A stretch of DNA of 64,000 nt from Ochrobactrum chromiisoli (GTDB lineage Bacteria; Pseudomonadota; Alphaproteobacteria; Rhizobiales; Rhizobiaceae), in NCBI RefSeq assembly GCF_026241335.1, contig NZ_JAPHAV010000002.1, forward strand, positions 434,001 to 498,000. The letters are read 5' to 3'. The notes under the pieces were generated by a model that saw only the letters and a list, made by a program, of their open reading frames with translations, was not told where the DNA came from and did not search any database. Position 1 is the first letter of the stretch, and each line of letters opens with the position of its first letter. This document shows, piece by piece, positions 1-8,924 of the stretch. The position numbers and the translations under genes were made by a program.

Positions 1-1137
1 GGCGACAGCACCGAGCGATTTTTCAAGAATGGTGGTCAAACCACCGAGCTTATTTCCATGCGACGGATTGTTGTTCAGTTCGTCGCCGTTGCGTGCTGTA
101 TAATCGCGCCACCAATCGATGCGCTGGAGCAGTTTTTCCGCAACCGCAGGCGTGACTGCGCGGCGCGTTAAAAGATGTTCGGCACCATAGATTTCCGGCG
201 TTTCCGAAAGAACGGTCGTGCCGCCATTGCGCACAATCAGATCGGATGCATAGCCCAGCGCCGGATTTGCAGAAATGCCGGAATAGCCGTCAGAACCACC
301 GCATTCGAGCGCCACTTTCAACTTCGACAAAGGCTGCGGCGTGCGCTTGGCAGAGTTCACCAGCGGCAGCATTTCCTTGATCTCGGCAATTGCATGATCG
401 ATCGTCTTGCGCGTACCGCCGTGTTGCTGAATCGTCATGGTACGAAGGCGCGTGCCTTCTTCCATGCGATAATGTTCCATGATTGGCGCGATCTGGTTGG
501 TTTCGCAACCAAGGCCAATCAGCAGAATACCGCCGAAATTGGGATGTTTGGCATAGCCCTGAATGGTCCGGGTCAGCAGACGATAGCCTTCCGACTTGGT
601 GTTGAGTGCACACCCGCTGCCATGCGTGAGCGCCACCACACCATCAACGTTGTCGAACCCATCCAACCCGCCCATGCGGTTGAAATAATCTGCAATGTAG
701 CGAGACACGGTCGCAGAGCAATTTACCGAAGAAATGACGCCGATATAGTTGCGTGTACCGACACCACCAAAGCCGCGATCATAGCCCATGAAGTGGCGAC
801 GCTCTGCTTCCGGCAACATGCCGCGTTCTTCAATATCGACCGAAAACTGGTGCTCGTGCTCGGAAGGAAGCATTGCAAGATTGTGCAGATGCACATGCTC
901 GCCCACCGCAATGTCCTTGGTGGCAACGCCAATCACCTGGCCATATTTATGCACTTCCTTGCCGGCCGTGATGTCGCGCAAAGCCACCTTGTGACCGCGC
1001 CCGATCAGATCGCGTGCGATGATACCCGCAAGCCCGATCGGGTCGCCTGCGCGCACCGGAATACGCGCCACCGCCACATCATCGGACGGATGTAAAAGGA
1101 TTACCGGCGTCACAGCCGGGATAACCTTATCATTCAT
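1..1137 (-). CDS. uxaA: Altronate dehydratase (UxaA/GarD family), 3' end cut by the window
   Basis: Dehydrates altronate to 2-keto-3-deoxygluconate in galacturonate breakdown; cytoplasmic. The frame is open through 379 codons to the left edge, so roughly the last 100 residues of a ~500-residue family are missing. The first ~90 residues form the small SAF-like domain (KVALRDI...GQVIGVA). The rest is the UxaA/GarD catalytic domain, seen in GYDRGFGGVGTRNYIG, THGSGCA, GLGCETNQ and ECGGSDGYSGI. The start at 1137 is the only ATG in frame with the conserved N-terminus. It lies 49 bases downstream of the regulator stop, so the two probably share a transcript. Galactarate dehydratase is a close relative, but the neighbouring UxaB-like reductase favours altronate. 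Confidence 0.9.
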   Translation of the reverse strand, partial: MNDKVIPAVTPVILLHPSDDVAVARIPVRAGDPIGLAGIIARDLIGRGHKVALRDITAGKEVHKYGQVIGVATKDIAVGEHVHLHNLAMLPSEHEHQFSVDIEERGMLPEAERRHFMGYDRGFGGVGTRNYIGVISSVNCSATVSRYIADYFNRMGGLDGFDNVDGVVALTHGSGCALNTKSEGYRLLTRTIQGYAKHPNFGGILLIGLGCETNQIAPIMEHYRMEEGTRLRTMTIQQHGGTRKTIDHAIAEIKEMLPLVNSAKRTPQPLSKLKVALECGGSDGYSGISANPALGYASDLIVRNGGTTVLSETPEIYGAEHLLTRRAVTPAVAEKLLQRIDWWRDYTARNGDELNNNPSHGNKLGGLTTILEKSLGAVA

Positions 1138-1186
1138 TGTTCTGACCTCACTCCCAAAACCGCCACAGCGATGAATATGAACCTCA

Positions 1187-1888
1187 TTATCGGGGCTCGT
1201 TTTCCATCCATCTCTGCTTTGATGTATCCAGATGCGTGCGCATCGCTGCCTGCGCCAAAAGCGGATCCCTCGCCTCCAGTGCAGCATAAATCTTCTCATG
1301 CTCCACCAAAGCATAGGCCCATGTTTCGGCGTTTTCATATCGGGTGCGCATGTGCGCGGTCAGCGGACTATGCCGCTCGTCAAACAGATCGCGCACGATG
1401 CGGGTCACAATCGAATTGCCCGATTGCTCTGCAATAATGAGATGAAACTGGCGATCGAGTTCAATCGGCTTACGTTCAGCCTCAATCTGCAAACGCATCG
1501 CATCAAGATTACCGCGCAAGCGTTCGAGCGCTTCCATGTTGATCTGGCTGCAAGCCATAACGACAGCACTGCCTTCAATCAGCGAACGCGCCTGCATGAT
1601 TTCAAGCGGGCTTTCACCAATCGAACCGCCCTGCGCCGGATGTCGCGTCTCTTCAGACGCAACATAAATGCCCGAGCCCATACGGATTTCGACATTGCCA
1701 GCAATTTCAAGCGCGATCAGTGCCTCACGCAAAGAGGGGCGCGAAACACCCAACTGCTGCGCAAGTTCGCGCTCAGCGGGAAGTCTGCTTCCGCTTGGAA
1801 AATGTCCTTCGCGGATCAGCAGCCTGACCCGGTCGGCAATCTGTTGGTAAAGCCTCCGCGGTTCCACGAAGCCGATATGCTCGCTCAT
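1187..1888 (-). CDS. FadR-subfamily GntR transcriptional regulator of uronate genes
   Basis: Ligand-responsive DNA-binding repressor, 233 residues. An N-terminal winged helix is visible (LYQQIADRVRLLIREG, then LPAERELAQQLGVSRPSLRE), followed by an all-helical FCD effector domain with a metal-binding type pattern (DRQFHLIIAEQSGN, AHMRTRYE, HEKIYAAL). The frame stays open for another 48 codons upstream, but the ATG at 1888 has a good ribosome site (GGGAGAG) and matches the family N-terminus. It sits directly upstream of the altronate dehydratase on the same strand and divergent from the reductase, so it probably controls both in response to a uronate intermediate. The effector is inferred from context only. 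Confidence 0.9.
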   Translation of the reverse strand: MSEHIGFVEPRRLYQQIADRVRLLIREGHFPSGSRLPAERELAQQLGVSRPSLREALIALEIAGNVEIRMGSGIYVASEETRHPAQGGSIGESPLEIMQARSLIEGSAVVMACSQINMEALERLRGNLDAMRLQIEAERKPIELDRQFHLIIAEQSGNSIVTRIVRDLFDERHSPLTAHMRTRYENAETWAYALVEHEKIYAALEARDPLLAQAAMRTHLDTSKQRWMENEPR

Positions 1889-2081
1889 GCTCTCTCCCAA
1901 ATTGGCCTTACCATATTTTGAAGTTCTGAAAAGTGCAAGATACCCTATTATGCTGTAATCATTGAATATTGACCGGTTTGTCAGTTTTGTCGCACCGGGC
2001 TTTAGACGGCTTTTAAAGAGTGGCTTGACCAATTTTGGCCATTGGCATAGCTATTTCAAAACATTTTTTGAGGAGGAACTC

Positions 2082-3203
2082 ATGACCGACCAGCCAACGA
2101 TTCTACAATTTGGCACCAGCCGCTTTCTGCTCGGGCATGCGGATTTTTTCATCTCGGAAGCTCTGGCAAAGGGCAATGCCATCGGCACAATCGCCATTGT
2201 TCAGACAACCTCCAACCCTGAAAGCACACGCCGTATTAGCGCACTCAACAGTGGCGAAGGCTATCCGGTCATCATTCGAGGCTTACGAGACGGCAAGCCA
2301 GTTGATGAAAAACATCAGGCAAATAGCGTGAGCGCCGCCTATTCCGCTCACACCGACTGGCAGGCAATACGCGCCCTCGCCACGCAGGCTCAGGTGATCC
2401 TGTCCAATACGGGTGACAAGGGTTTTGAGCTTGATGAGTCTGATGATGTTTCCCTGCTAAGCGAAGTCGGTCGCCTACCAAAAAGCTTCCCCGCCAAGCT
2501 GCTTGTGCTGCTGCATCACCGCTGGCAGGTTAATCCAGATGCGCCACTGTCTATTTTCCCGTGCGAGCTGATCTCACGCAATGGCGACAAGCTGCGCTCG
2601 ATTGTACTTGATCTTGCAGAAAACTGGAGCCTGCCGAAAGCATTCACGCAATGGGTCGAGAGCAACTGCGTTTTTGCCAACAGCCTCGTTGACCGCATTG
2701 TTTCTGAGCCAATCGATCCGGTCGGTGCTATTGCCGAGCCCTATGCGATCTGGGCCATTGAACAGACAGACGGACTCACGCTTCCCTGCACGCATCCCGA
2801 TATCGTCGTGACGGACAATCTTGCGCTTTATGAACGTCTCAAGCTTTATCTGCTCAATCTCGGCCACACTTTCATTGCCGAACAATGGCTGAATGGTAAT
2901 CGCCCTAAAGATGAGATCGTATTGGAAGCCATGCAGGATGAAACAATCCGACATGAGCTTGAAGCCCTTTGGCGCGAAGAAGTTCTGCCGGTTTTTGCGG
3001 CTGATGGCTTGGGCGAACAGGCGGAAGCCTATGTTATCAGCGTTCGCGAGCGTTTTCTGAACCCGTTCCTCAAACACCGCATCGCAGACATTGCATCCAA
3101 CCATGCGGAAAAGAAGCAGCGCCGCTTTGTACCAGTTATTGCACGCGCGAAGGAACTCAACCTTCATCTGGACCAGCAACGTTTGAAAGCCGCTGTCCGT
3201 TAA
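2082..3203 (+). CDS. Tagaturonate/fructuronate reductase-like, mannitol dehydrogenase family, short form
   Basis: NAD-dependent polyol/uronate oxidoreductase that would interconvert tagaturonate and altronate, the step before the adjacent dehydratase. The Rossmann start is visible as LQFGTSRFLLGHADFF (residues 8-23). The family catalytic pattern K-x4-N-x2-H is present as K254, N259 and H262 (KLYLLNLGHT). The ATG at 2082 has a strong AGGAGG; the frame also reads open upstream to 1962 without a ribosome site. At 373 residues it is about 100 shorter than E. coli UxaB, so the exact substrate is uncertain. It is divergent from the FadR-type regulator across a ~190-base control region. Confidence 0.82.
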   Translation: MTDQPTILQFGTSRFLLGHADFFISEALAKGNAIGTIAIVQTTSNPESTRRISALNSGEGYPVIIRGLRDGKPVDEKHQANSVSAAYSAHTDWQAIRALATQAQVILSNTGDKGFELDESDDVSLLSEVGRLPKSFPAKLLVLLHHRWQVNPDAPLSIFPCELISRNGDKLRSIVLDLAENWSLPKAFTQWVESNCVFANSLVDRIVSEPIDPVGAIAEPYAIWAIEQTDGLTLPCTHPDIVVTDNLALYERLKLYLLNLGHTFIAEQWLNGNRPKDEIVLEAMQDETIRHELEALWREEVLPVFAADGLGEQAEAYVISVRERFLNPFLKHRIADIASNHAEKKQRRFVPVIARAKELNLHLDQQRLKAAVR

Positions 3204-3230
3204 ACACTTTTACAGCGCCCCATATAAAAA

Positions 3231-3261
3231 GCGGCGACCTTCAAAAATTTAAGGCCGCCGC
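3231..3261. terminator. Hairpin after the uronate reductase gene
   Basis: GCGGCGACCTT (3231-3241) pairs with AAGGCCGCCGC (3251-3261) with one mismatch. An A-rich run precedes it on the plus strand, giving a U-run for leftward transcripts. The rest of the 454-base gap to 3657 is AT-rich; I see no gene in it. Confidence 0.45.
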
Positions 3262-3657
3262 GCATTATACCTAAAATAATTTATTTTAAAAAATCCTTGG
3301 TAACATGCTTGTTCAAAGTGCTGCCCCCGCAGAGACAAGAATGTCGGTTATATATACTTCATTCAAAGTGAACCATCATCGAGCGATGAATTCTACGACA
3401 GTTCTTGCATCCAGTTGCCGAAAGAGTGCCATACTCAAAATATGATCATGCCAGCCTTTCGGGGCTCGCTCACTCGGAACCAAGAGAGCTTAACTGAATG
3501 TTATGAGTGACCATATAAACAAACTGTCAACGAAATGGAAACAGATTGTCAACCATCCGGCTCACTTTGCTGTGATAAACTTACACAAAAGTCACATGTT
3601 TACATAGACTTACTGATATATCTCATATTTGAATTAGCTATTACTTATATTAACCCC

Positions 3658-4104
3658 TTATTTATCAGCATCAACCACTGCAAATATCTCTTCAAAACGC
3701 GGTTTGGCGCGCGCCGGGAATTTAACCTCGCGATAGGCCTTCGGAAGCTCTGCTTCACCAACCTTGATCAGCATGACCATTCCCATGCCGTAATGCGGTG
3801 AGCACTTGATACCGTAGAACCCGGCCTGATCGAATGTCACTTCGATTTCTTCATTAATCTTGCCTTTAAAACCGGGATTGCCTTCCGGCACCATACCGTC
3901 GATGGTCGCTGCATTATGGCTCTTTTGGGTCGCGATAAATTTCACCTTGTCGCCGGGAGCAAGCTTCAGGAAGTCCGGCTCAAAGACCATTGATCCCTTC
4001 TCTCCTCTGTTCAGCATTTTGACCTCAAAAGTTTCAGCCAGTGCCGGAGATACGGAAAAAGCCATCAAAGCTGCGGCGAAGAAGAATCGTTTTTTCATTG
4101 TCAT
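3658..4104 (-). CDS. Pseudoazurin, periplasmic blue copper protein
   Basis: Small periplasmic electron carrier that donates electrons to nitrite or nitrous oxide reductases in denitrifying alphaproteobacteria. 148 residues from the chosen ATG, with a clear signal peptide ending in PALA just before ETFEVK (residue 24). All four type-1 copper ligands are present: H63 (KSHN), C101 and H104 (KCSPHYG) and M109. The ATG at 4104 follows a plausible GGGATTGG; an upstream ATG at 4119 has no ribosome site. No nitrite reductase gene lies in this window, so the partner enzyme is elsewhere. It ends in an AT-rich stretch with no neighbour on its 3' side for 450 bases. Confidence 0.93.
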   Translation of the reverse strand: MTMKKRFFFAAALMAFSVSPALAETFEVKMLNRGEKGSMVFEPDFLKLAPGDKVKFIATQKSHNAATIDGMVPEGNPGFKGKINEEIEVTFDQAGFYGIKCSPHYGMGMVMLIKVGEAELPKAYREVKFPARAKPRFEEIFAVVDADK

Positions 4105-4115
4105 ACCAATCCCAT

Positions 4116-4910
4116 TCATGCGGAGTGCTTGAGTTCTAGAGCCGGATGGTGCGGTACGCGGTAGCGAATATGACAGCCATCGACACCATGATATTCAACA
4201 TCAACGTCAACGCCGAAAACTTTACGGATACATTCAGCGCGCAGCACATCACGCGGTGTGCCAAGCGCCACCAACCGACCTTTATCCATCACGGCGATGC
4301 GATCACAAAACATCGCCGCATGATTAAGGTCATGGAGTGCAGCCACCACTGTCAGGTTCTGGCGGCGAACAAGGTCGAGAAGTCCGATCTGATGACCAAT
4401 ATCAAGATGATTGGTCGGCTCGTCCAAAAGCAGAATCTGCGGTTCCTGTGCAAGCGCGCGTGCGATGTGAATGCGCTGACGTTCTCCGCCTGAAAGCGTA
4501 TGCCAGCAACGGTCGGCCAAATGCACCATATCAACATTGGCCAATGCACGATTAACAATCGCATCATCCTGCGCCGACCATGGCGAAAGCGCTCCAAGAT
4601 AAGGCGTTCGTCCCAATTCCACCGCCTGCCGGGCCGTAATACGATCCGTTGTACCCGCCTGTTGCTCAACCAAAGCCAGTATACGAGCAATTTCACGACG
4701 TTTAAGCTGTTGAATCGGCGTGTCGTTAAGCTTGACTTCACCTGAACGACTGCGACGAACACCTGAAAGAAGCGATAAAAGGCTTGTTTTTCCCGAACCG
4801 TTCGGCCCAATTATTCCAAGAAATTCACCTTCGTTTACTGTGAGCGAAACCGCGCGAAGGATTTCAACATGCCCCACCGACCAGCAGACATTATGTGTCG
4901 AAAGCATCAT
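4116..4910 (-). CDS. btuD: Corrinoid ABC importer ATPase (BtuD/FecE-like)
   Basis: ATP-binding subunit of a type II (FecCD-class) importer, 264 residues. Walker A GPNGSGKT is at residues 35-42, signature LSGGERQR from 139, Walker B ILLLDEP at 159-165, and the switch His lies in ALHDLNHA. The frame is open further upstream, but the ATG-ATG at 4910 has a strong GAGGAGGG site and overlaps the permease stop by four bases, as expected for coupling. Siderophore importers share this architecture. The cobalamin riboswitch heading the operon is the reason to call it corrinoid-specific. Confidence 0.88.
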   Translation of the reverse strand: MMLSTHNVCWSVGHVEILRAVSLTVNEGEFLGIIGPNGSGKTSLLSLLSGVRRSRSGEVKLNDTPIQQLKRREIARILALVEQQAGTTDRITARQAVELGRTPYLGALSPWSAQDDAIVNRALANVDMVHLADRCWHTLSGGERQRIHIARALAQEPQILLLDEPTNHLDIGHQIGLLDLVRRQNLTVVAALHDLNHAAMFCDRIAVMDKGRLVALGTPRDVLRAECIRKVFGVDVDVEYHGVDGCHIRYRVPHHPALELKHSA

Positions 4911-5962
4911 GACTGTGCCCTCCTCTGCCCAAGCAGGAATGCAAATGCCGGTGCGCCGAACAAAGCTGTTATGACCCCAATCGGCAAAACCTGACCGGGG
5001 ATGATGATGCGAGACAGAACATCTGCGATAATCATGAAAATCGCTCCAATCAGAGCCGCTGCGGGCAACAGACGTCCATGTCGAACACCGACCACCATGC
5101 GTGCTGCATGTGGAATGACCAGACCTATAAAGCCAATGGAGCCGACGATGGAAACCATCACCGCCGTCATCATGGCGCTGACACCAATCAAAACGGCGTA
5201 GACGCGGCGCACAGGAATTCCAAGCGATGCCGCTGATTCCGTTCCAAAAGTGAAGGCGTCGAGCGCACGTGCATGCCAAAGACAAATCGCAAGCCCGATC
5301 ATACAGGCAGGCAGCGCAAGGGCCACGTCAGGCCAGCGCACCCCGGACAAATTGCCCAAAAGCCAGAACATGATGCCACGCGCCTGCTCGGCATTTGCAG
5401 CCTTGGTCACAATAAAAGATGTTAACGCGTTGAAAAGCTGTGAACCTGCAATGCCTGCCAGGATGATGGCGCTGTTGCCATGGCCCGCCCGCAACGCCAG
5501 TAGGGACACCAGCACAAACGCAATGATTGCACCGATAAATGCCCCCAACGACAGCGAAAGCATACCTGCACCAATGCCAAGAATTGCCACAGCAACCGCG
5601 CCGGTCGAAGCACCAGCTGAAATGCCCAGAATATAGGGATCTGCCAATGAATTGCGCAGGAGCGACTGCAAGACCACGCCAGACATCGCCAGCGCTGCAC
5701 CACAACAGGCCGCCACAACTGCGCGGCTCAGCCGATAACTCCACACGATGCCTTCATCAATCGGCTCAAGCGGATAACCGGCATTCCAGACGCGATTAGC
5801 AATGGTTTTCGCCACCACATCGAGAGGTATCGGTGTTTCGCCAATGGCTGCGCCCAGCCACAAGGCAAAAAGTAACAAAACAAGTGCCAAGGTTGCAAAC
5901 AGCACCCTGCCGCTCGTCCCTTTTGACTTTAATAATTGCCCCGTGGCTGCGCGCATTGTCAT
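4907..5962 (-). CDS. btuC: Corrinoid ABC importer permease (BtuC/FecCD family)
   Basis: Inner-membrane permease of 351 residues with about ten hydrophobic segments, starting near residue 20 (LFATLALVLLLFALW). FecCD landmarks are visible: SYRLSRAVVAACCGAALAMSG, NSLADPYILGISAGAS, GSIGFIGLVIPHAAR and a C-terminal LPIGVITALFGAPAF loop that contacts the ATPase. It overlaps the binding-protein gene upstream and the ATPase gene downstream by four bases each, so the three form one translationally coupled unit behind the B12 riboswitch. Confidence 0.9.
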   Translation of the reverse strand: MTMRAATGQLLKSKGTSGRVLFATLALVLLLFALWLGAAIGETPIPLDVVAKTIANRVWNAGYPLEPIDEGIVWSYRLSRAVVAACCGAALAMSGVVLQSLLRNSLADPYILGISAGASTGAVAVAILGIGAGMLSLSLGAFIGAIIAFVLVSLLALRAGHGNSAIILAGIAGSQLFNALTSFIVTKAANAEQARGIMFWLLGNLSGVRWPDVALALPACMIGLAICLWHARALDAFTFGTESAASLGIPVRRVYAVLIGVSAMMTAVMVSIVGSIGFIGLVIPHAARMVVGVRHGRLLPAAALIGAIFMIIADVLSRIIIPGQVLPIGVITALFGAPAFAFLLGQRRAQS

Positions 5963-6993
5963 TTATTCAGACCCGAGGCGGCAATTGCATCAGCCAGTGT
6001 TTCAATGCCTTCGATGGTGCGAATGGTCGGGTTCATGGCCTGCGCATCCATATCAAAAACATGGCCTTCCTTAACGGCGGGCATGAGGCTTGCAACCGGA
6101 TCAGTCTTCAAAAACTCCCGCTTGACTGCAACATCATCGGCAGGAAAACGACGACGATCCATCGTTCCAGCAACAATCATCGTCGGATTGGCTTTGGCGA
6201 TTGTTTCCCAGCCGACTGTCGGCCATTCCTCTTCGCTATCAATGATATTATCGATGCCGAGCGTTTTCAGAATGTAGGCCGGAGCACCATTTTTGCCCGC
6301 GACATAGGGATCAATATCAAGTTCGGCACTGGAGAACCACACCACAGCAGAAAGCTTGCCTTCGACAGAGCTAACCTTCTTGCGGGCCGCTTCTTCGCGC
6401 GCTTTCAGATCAGCGACAACCTGTGCACCACGATCCTGCACGTTGAAAATCTGCGCGAGTTCTTCAACTTCCTGATAGATAAGATCCATCGTGAAAACGG
6501 TGTGACGTACGCCATCACCGCCGCCGGAATTATCCTTGCCTACACAATCGGCTGGCGCGGTGTAAACCGGAATTCCCAGTTCTTCAAACTGTTCAGGCTT
6601 TGCAACAATGCCCTCAGGACCCACATGCCACTGAAACTGCGCAGCCACCATATCCGGCTTTTCAGCAAGCACGCTTTCAAAGCTCGGATCGTTATCCGCA
6701 AGACGTTTCACCTTGGCATTGGCTTCTTCATAGCCTTTGAGAACCGGCCCGATCCAAACGGCGGTGCCGACCATCTTGTCGCCAAGGCCGAGCAGATACA
6801 TGATTTCGGCGCTGCTTTGCCCCACGGCAACCGCACGCTCAGGTGCGTGTTTAAAGGTTACATCGCGGCCACAATTCTTGAGCGTTAGCGGGTAAGTGGT
6901 ATCGGCAGCGAAAGCATTGCTCGCAAAGCTCGTTACGAAAAGGGCGGCAGCAGCCAAGAGTGCGCCCAAAGGCGCCTGATCTGAAAGTTTCAT
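5959..6993 (-). CDS. btuF: Periplasmic corrinoid-binding protein of the ABC importer (BtuF-like)
   Basis: Substrate-binding protein of 344 residues, first gene of the importer operon. The ATG at 6993 opens a typical signal peptide (KLSDQAPLGALLAAAALF ... NAFA). The mature part shows the type III binding-protein fold: RAVAVGQSSAEIMYLLGLGD, EKPDMVAAQ, and the conserved glutamates ahead of IGPVLKGYE and near PTVGWETIAKANP. The frame extends upstream to 7164 but that portion is the riboswitch-to-gene leader. It could bind an iron chelate on family grounds alone; the B12 riboswitch argues for a corrinoid. No TonB-dependent receptor gene is adjacent. Confidence 0.87.
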   Translation of the reverse strand: MKLSDQAPLGALLAAAALFVTSFASNAFAADTTYPLTLKNCGRDVTFKHAPERAVAVGQSSAEIMYLLGLGDKMVGTAVWIGPVLKGYEEANAKVKRLADNDPSFESVLAEKPDMVAAQFQWHVGPEGIVAKPEQFEELGIPVYTAPADCVGKDNSGGGDGVRHTVFTMDLIYQEVEELAQIFNVQDRGAQVVADLKAREEAARKKVSSVEGKLSAVVWFSSAELDIDPYVAGKNGAPAYILKTLGIDNIIDSEEEWPTVGWETIAKANPTMIVAGTMDRRRFPADDVAVKREFLKTDPVASLMPAVKEGHVFDMDAQAMNPTIRTIEGIETLADAIAASGLNK

Positions 6994-7171
6994 TTTTATC
7001 CCCGAAAGAAATGTGAGAAATGGCCGCGTCAAACGGCGGAACCGGTCCGGCGCCTGAAGTGAACGGACATATCCGAGGATATGAATGACAATAGGAAACA
7101 ACGTCTTGCGACGCGAAAAGCTGTCATAACCAACTCCTGCTCCGGGCATCCCCGCCCGTGACAATGGACTA

Positions 7172-7395
7172 CGTTAGACGGCAGGTCTCCTGGCTCGCGA
7201 ATATAGGCCGTTCATCTGCCTTCCCGAGCCATTGTGGGCTTAGTGGCATAACGCCTTGACAGCGTCACGAGGATGAACGGCATCCGCTTACAGTTGCGGG
7301 GGCAGCCACGGTCTCGGTCCCTTTTGGGTCGTCCTCACCGTGTTCCCTATTAATCCCCTTCGCTCTCGGTCGGGGAACCGTCGTAACTCTATTAC
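7172..7395 (-). promoter_or_regulatory. Cobalamin (B12) riboswitch
   Basis: The minus strand carries the full set of cobalamin-aptamer landmarks in order: GGGAAC...GGTG, CTGCCCCCGCAACTGTAAGCGG-type core, GCCACT, and a perfect B12 box AGCCAGGAGACCTGCC (7180-7195). It ends about 180 bases before the btuF start. It is expected to shut the importer down when adenosylcobalamin is plentiful. The 5' boundary is approximate. The interval 7396-7711 holds its promoter region; I see no gene there. Confidence 0.95.
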
Positions 7396-7711
7396 GTCCC
7401 GATACCAGCCGCGTCAAGCGAGCTGGCTGGCTTTATAGTTAAAGCATGTCCGGGAAAAGTGAGAACCGCCTTTTCGAGAACGGCATTCATAAAAACGAGA
7501 AGATAGAGCGAGCGTTCTGGGTACGATTAAGCGCAAGTCACTCCAGGCTGCGTGGACAATTATATCTTGGTTCGTGGTATGGATGAAAATCTGTGATGTC
7601 ATACGCAGATAGGGCGGCTCTACTGGCAGCACGGATAAACATCCATATTGATCGGAATCAATGATACTTCATTTCCCTGTTGCCAAAGTGCCTTCATAAA
7701 AGGAGAAAATC

Positions 7712-7951
7712 ATGTCCAACACTCCACATACGCTGGGTGAAGAATTTCCTGACAAGCTCAGCGCCATCCATGCTTTAAAAAGTGCAGACCCAAAATTTGC
7801 GCGCATTCTTGAAGAATATGACTCAGTCAACGACCGTATTCATCGCGCCGAAACCAGAATTTCGCCGGTCAGCGAAGAAGAGGAAACAAATTTACGCAAA
7901 CATCGCCTCAACTTAAAGGACGCAATCTTGCGCGCCTTAGAGAACAGTTGA
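7712..7951 (+). CDS. YdcH/DUF465 family small coiled-coil protein
   Basis: 79-residue cytoplasmic protein of unknown function. The DUF465 pattern is visible: a helical hairpin with HALKSADPKFARILEEYD and LRKHRLNLKDAILRAL. The ATG at 7712 follows AGGAG at good spacing. No catalytic residues can be identified. It stands alone between the riboswitch region and a leftward membrane-protein gene. Confidence 0.8.
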   Translation: MSNTPHTLGEEFPDKLSAIHALKSADPKFARILEEYDSVNDRIHRAETRISPVSEEEETNLRKHRLNLKDAILRALENS

Positions 7952-8154
7952 GCACGTTTCAAAAAATATAAACTTGGCGTTTCCACTACGAGCTCACATA
8001 CTTTCAATGCAATTTTTGTGCTCTCTGAAAATTGCATTGGAAAATTATCAAGATAACTTTCAAGCTCAAAACACGGTTTATTCGGCAACACTTTTTCATG
8101 GCTCATCGAGCAATCACTAAGCCGCCCTTAAAAGACGGCAGATATCTGCTCGGA

Positions 8155-8364
8155 TCATTCTGCTGATGCTGGCGGCTTAGTTTGCGTTGCAGCAGGAGAA
8201 ACGGAACGCTCACTGTTGGAAGGCACTTCAGGCGCAATGACGCTGCCAAATATTTCAACGAGCACCCAGACTACCGCAGCCGCAACAAGACTGATCAGCA
8301 AAATGATAAGAACCGGCTTCCCCTCCCGGCCCTGCCTTGCTTCATCCGGGTTTAGCTGTTTCAC
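8155..8364 (-). CDS. Small single-pass membrane protein, unknown function
   Basis: 69 residues: a short charged N-terminus (KQLNPDEARQGREGK), one hydrophobic segment (residues ~17-40, VLIILLISLVAAAVVWVLVE) and a Ser/Pro/Thr-rich tail likely outside the cytoplasm. The start is GTG at 8364 with a strong GGAGGAGG eight bases upstream, which supports real translation. It is next to, and on the same strand as, tRNA-His. I do not recognise a family. Confidence 0.65.
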   Translation of the reverse strand: MKQLNPDEARQGREGKPVLIILLISLVAAAVVWVLVEIFGSVIAPEVPSNSERSVSPAATQTKPPASAE

Positions 8365-8494
8365 GGATCAAACCTCCTCCTGCCTCGAAACCTATACAAT
8401 AGGCAAATGATCAATGGAGGATTTGGTTCCAAACAGAAACGTTACACTCAAAATAGAGCGCAAAGACCCGGAATTGATGTGATTTTAGATTAGA

Positions 8495-8571
8495 TGGTAC
8501 GGACGGGTGGATTCGAACCACCGACCTCAGGAGCCACAATCCTGCGCTCTAACCAACTGAGCTACGACCGC
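8495..8571 (-). tRNA. tRNA-His (GTG)
   Basis: Cloverleaf on the minus strand: acceptor GCGGTCG, D-arm TAGCTCAGTTGGTTAGAG, anticodon stem CAGGA with loop TTGTGGC (anticodon GTG), T-arm GGTGG-TTCGAAT-CCACC, and an encoded CCA (8495-8497). The acceptor has G1-U72, a U-U mismatch at 5-68 and discriminator A73, with no G-1:C73 pair. That is the alphaproteobacterial form of tRNA-His. The following gap to 8924 contains no convincing gene. Confidence 0.95.
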
Positions 8572-8924
8572 GTACCTAAATCTCAACGAACTCACTTACG
8601 GCGTCCGCTGACAGGGGGTCACATACGGAGAATCGATCCATATTGCAAGTCATTAAAATGATCTTTGTTGAAGAAATCCCCGTTTGTTAACGCAAACACC
8701 CCAATCGTTAAAATTGGATGCATTCTGGTTACCATGTTTTATGCATGCTTGTGCACAAAGCTCGTAAATGAGCTGACACTTAAAATTACCACGCCTCTAT
8801 TAACTAATGGAACAGAAAGTCAGGTCCATATCGAACGGGAATGTAGACCCGAACCCGCAAGCAGCTTATTAACATATAATTAAAGAGCACTTTGGGTGGT
8901 CGGAAGAACAGGTAAAGGACCGGT

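Noticed and set aside
4911-5285. N-terminal extension of the corrinoid ATPase frame
   Set aside because: Trp/Cys/His-rich sequence that is the btuC gene read in another frame; the ATPase begins at 4910.
5833-6888. Long plus-strand frame over the corrinoid-binding protein
   Set aside because: Antisense shadow of btuF and btuC; no recognisable protein features.
7414-7632. Short minus-strand frame just upstream of the B12 riboswitch
   Set aside because: Lies in the leader/promoter region, with atypical composition and no ribosome site.
7840-8106. 88-codon minus-strand frame over the DUF465 gene
   Set aside because: Largely antisense to a better-supported gene.
8665-8883. 72-codon frame between tRNA-His and pdhS
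   Set aside because: Non-ATG start, no ribosome site, no homology signal.
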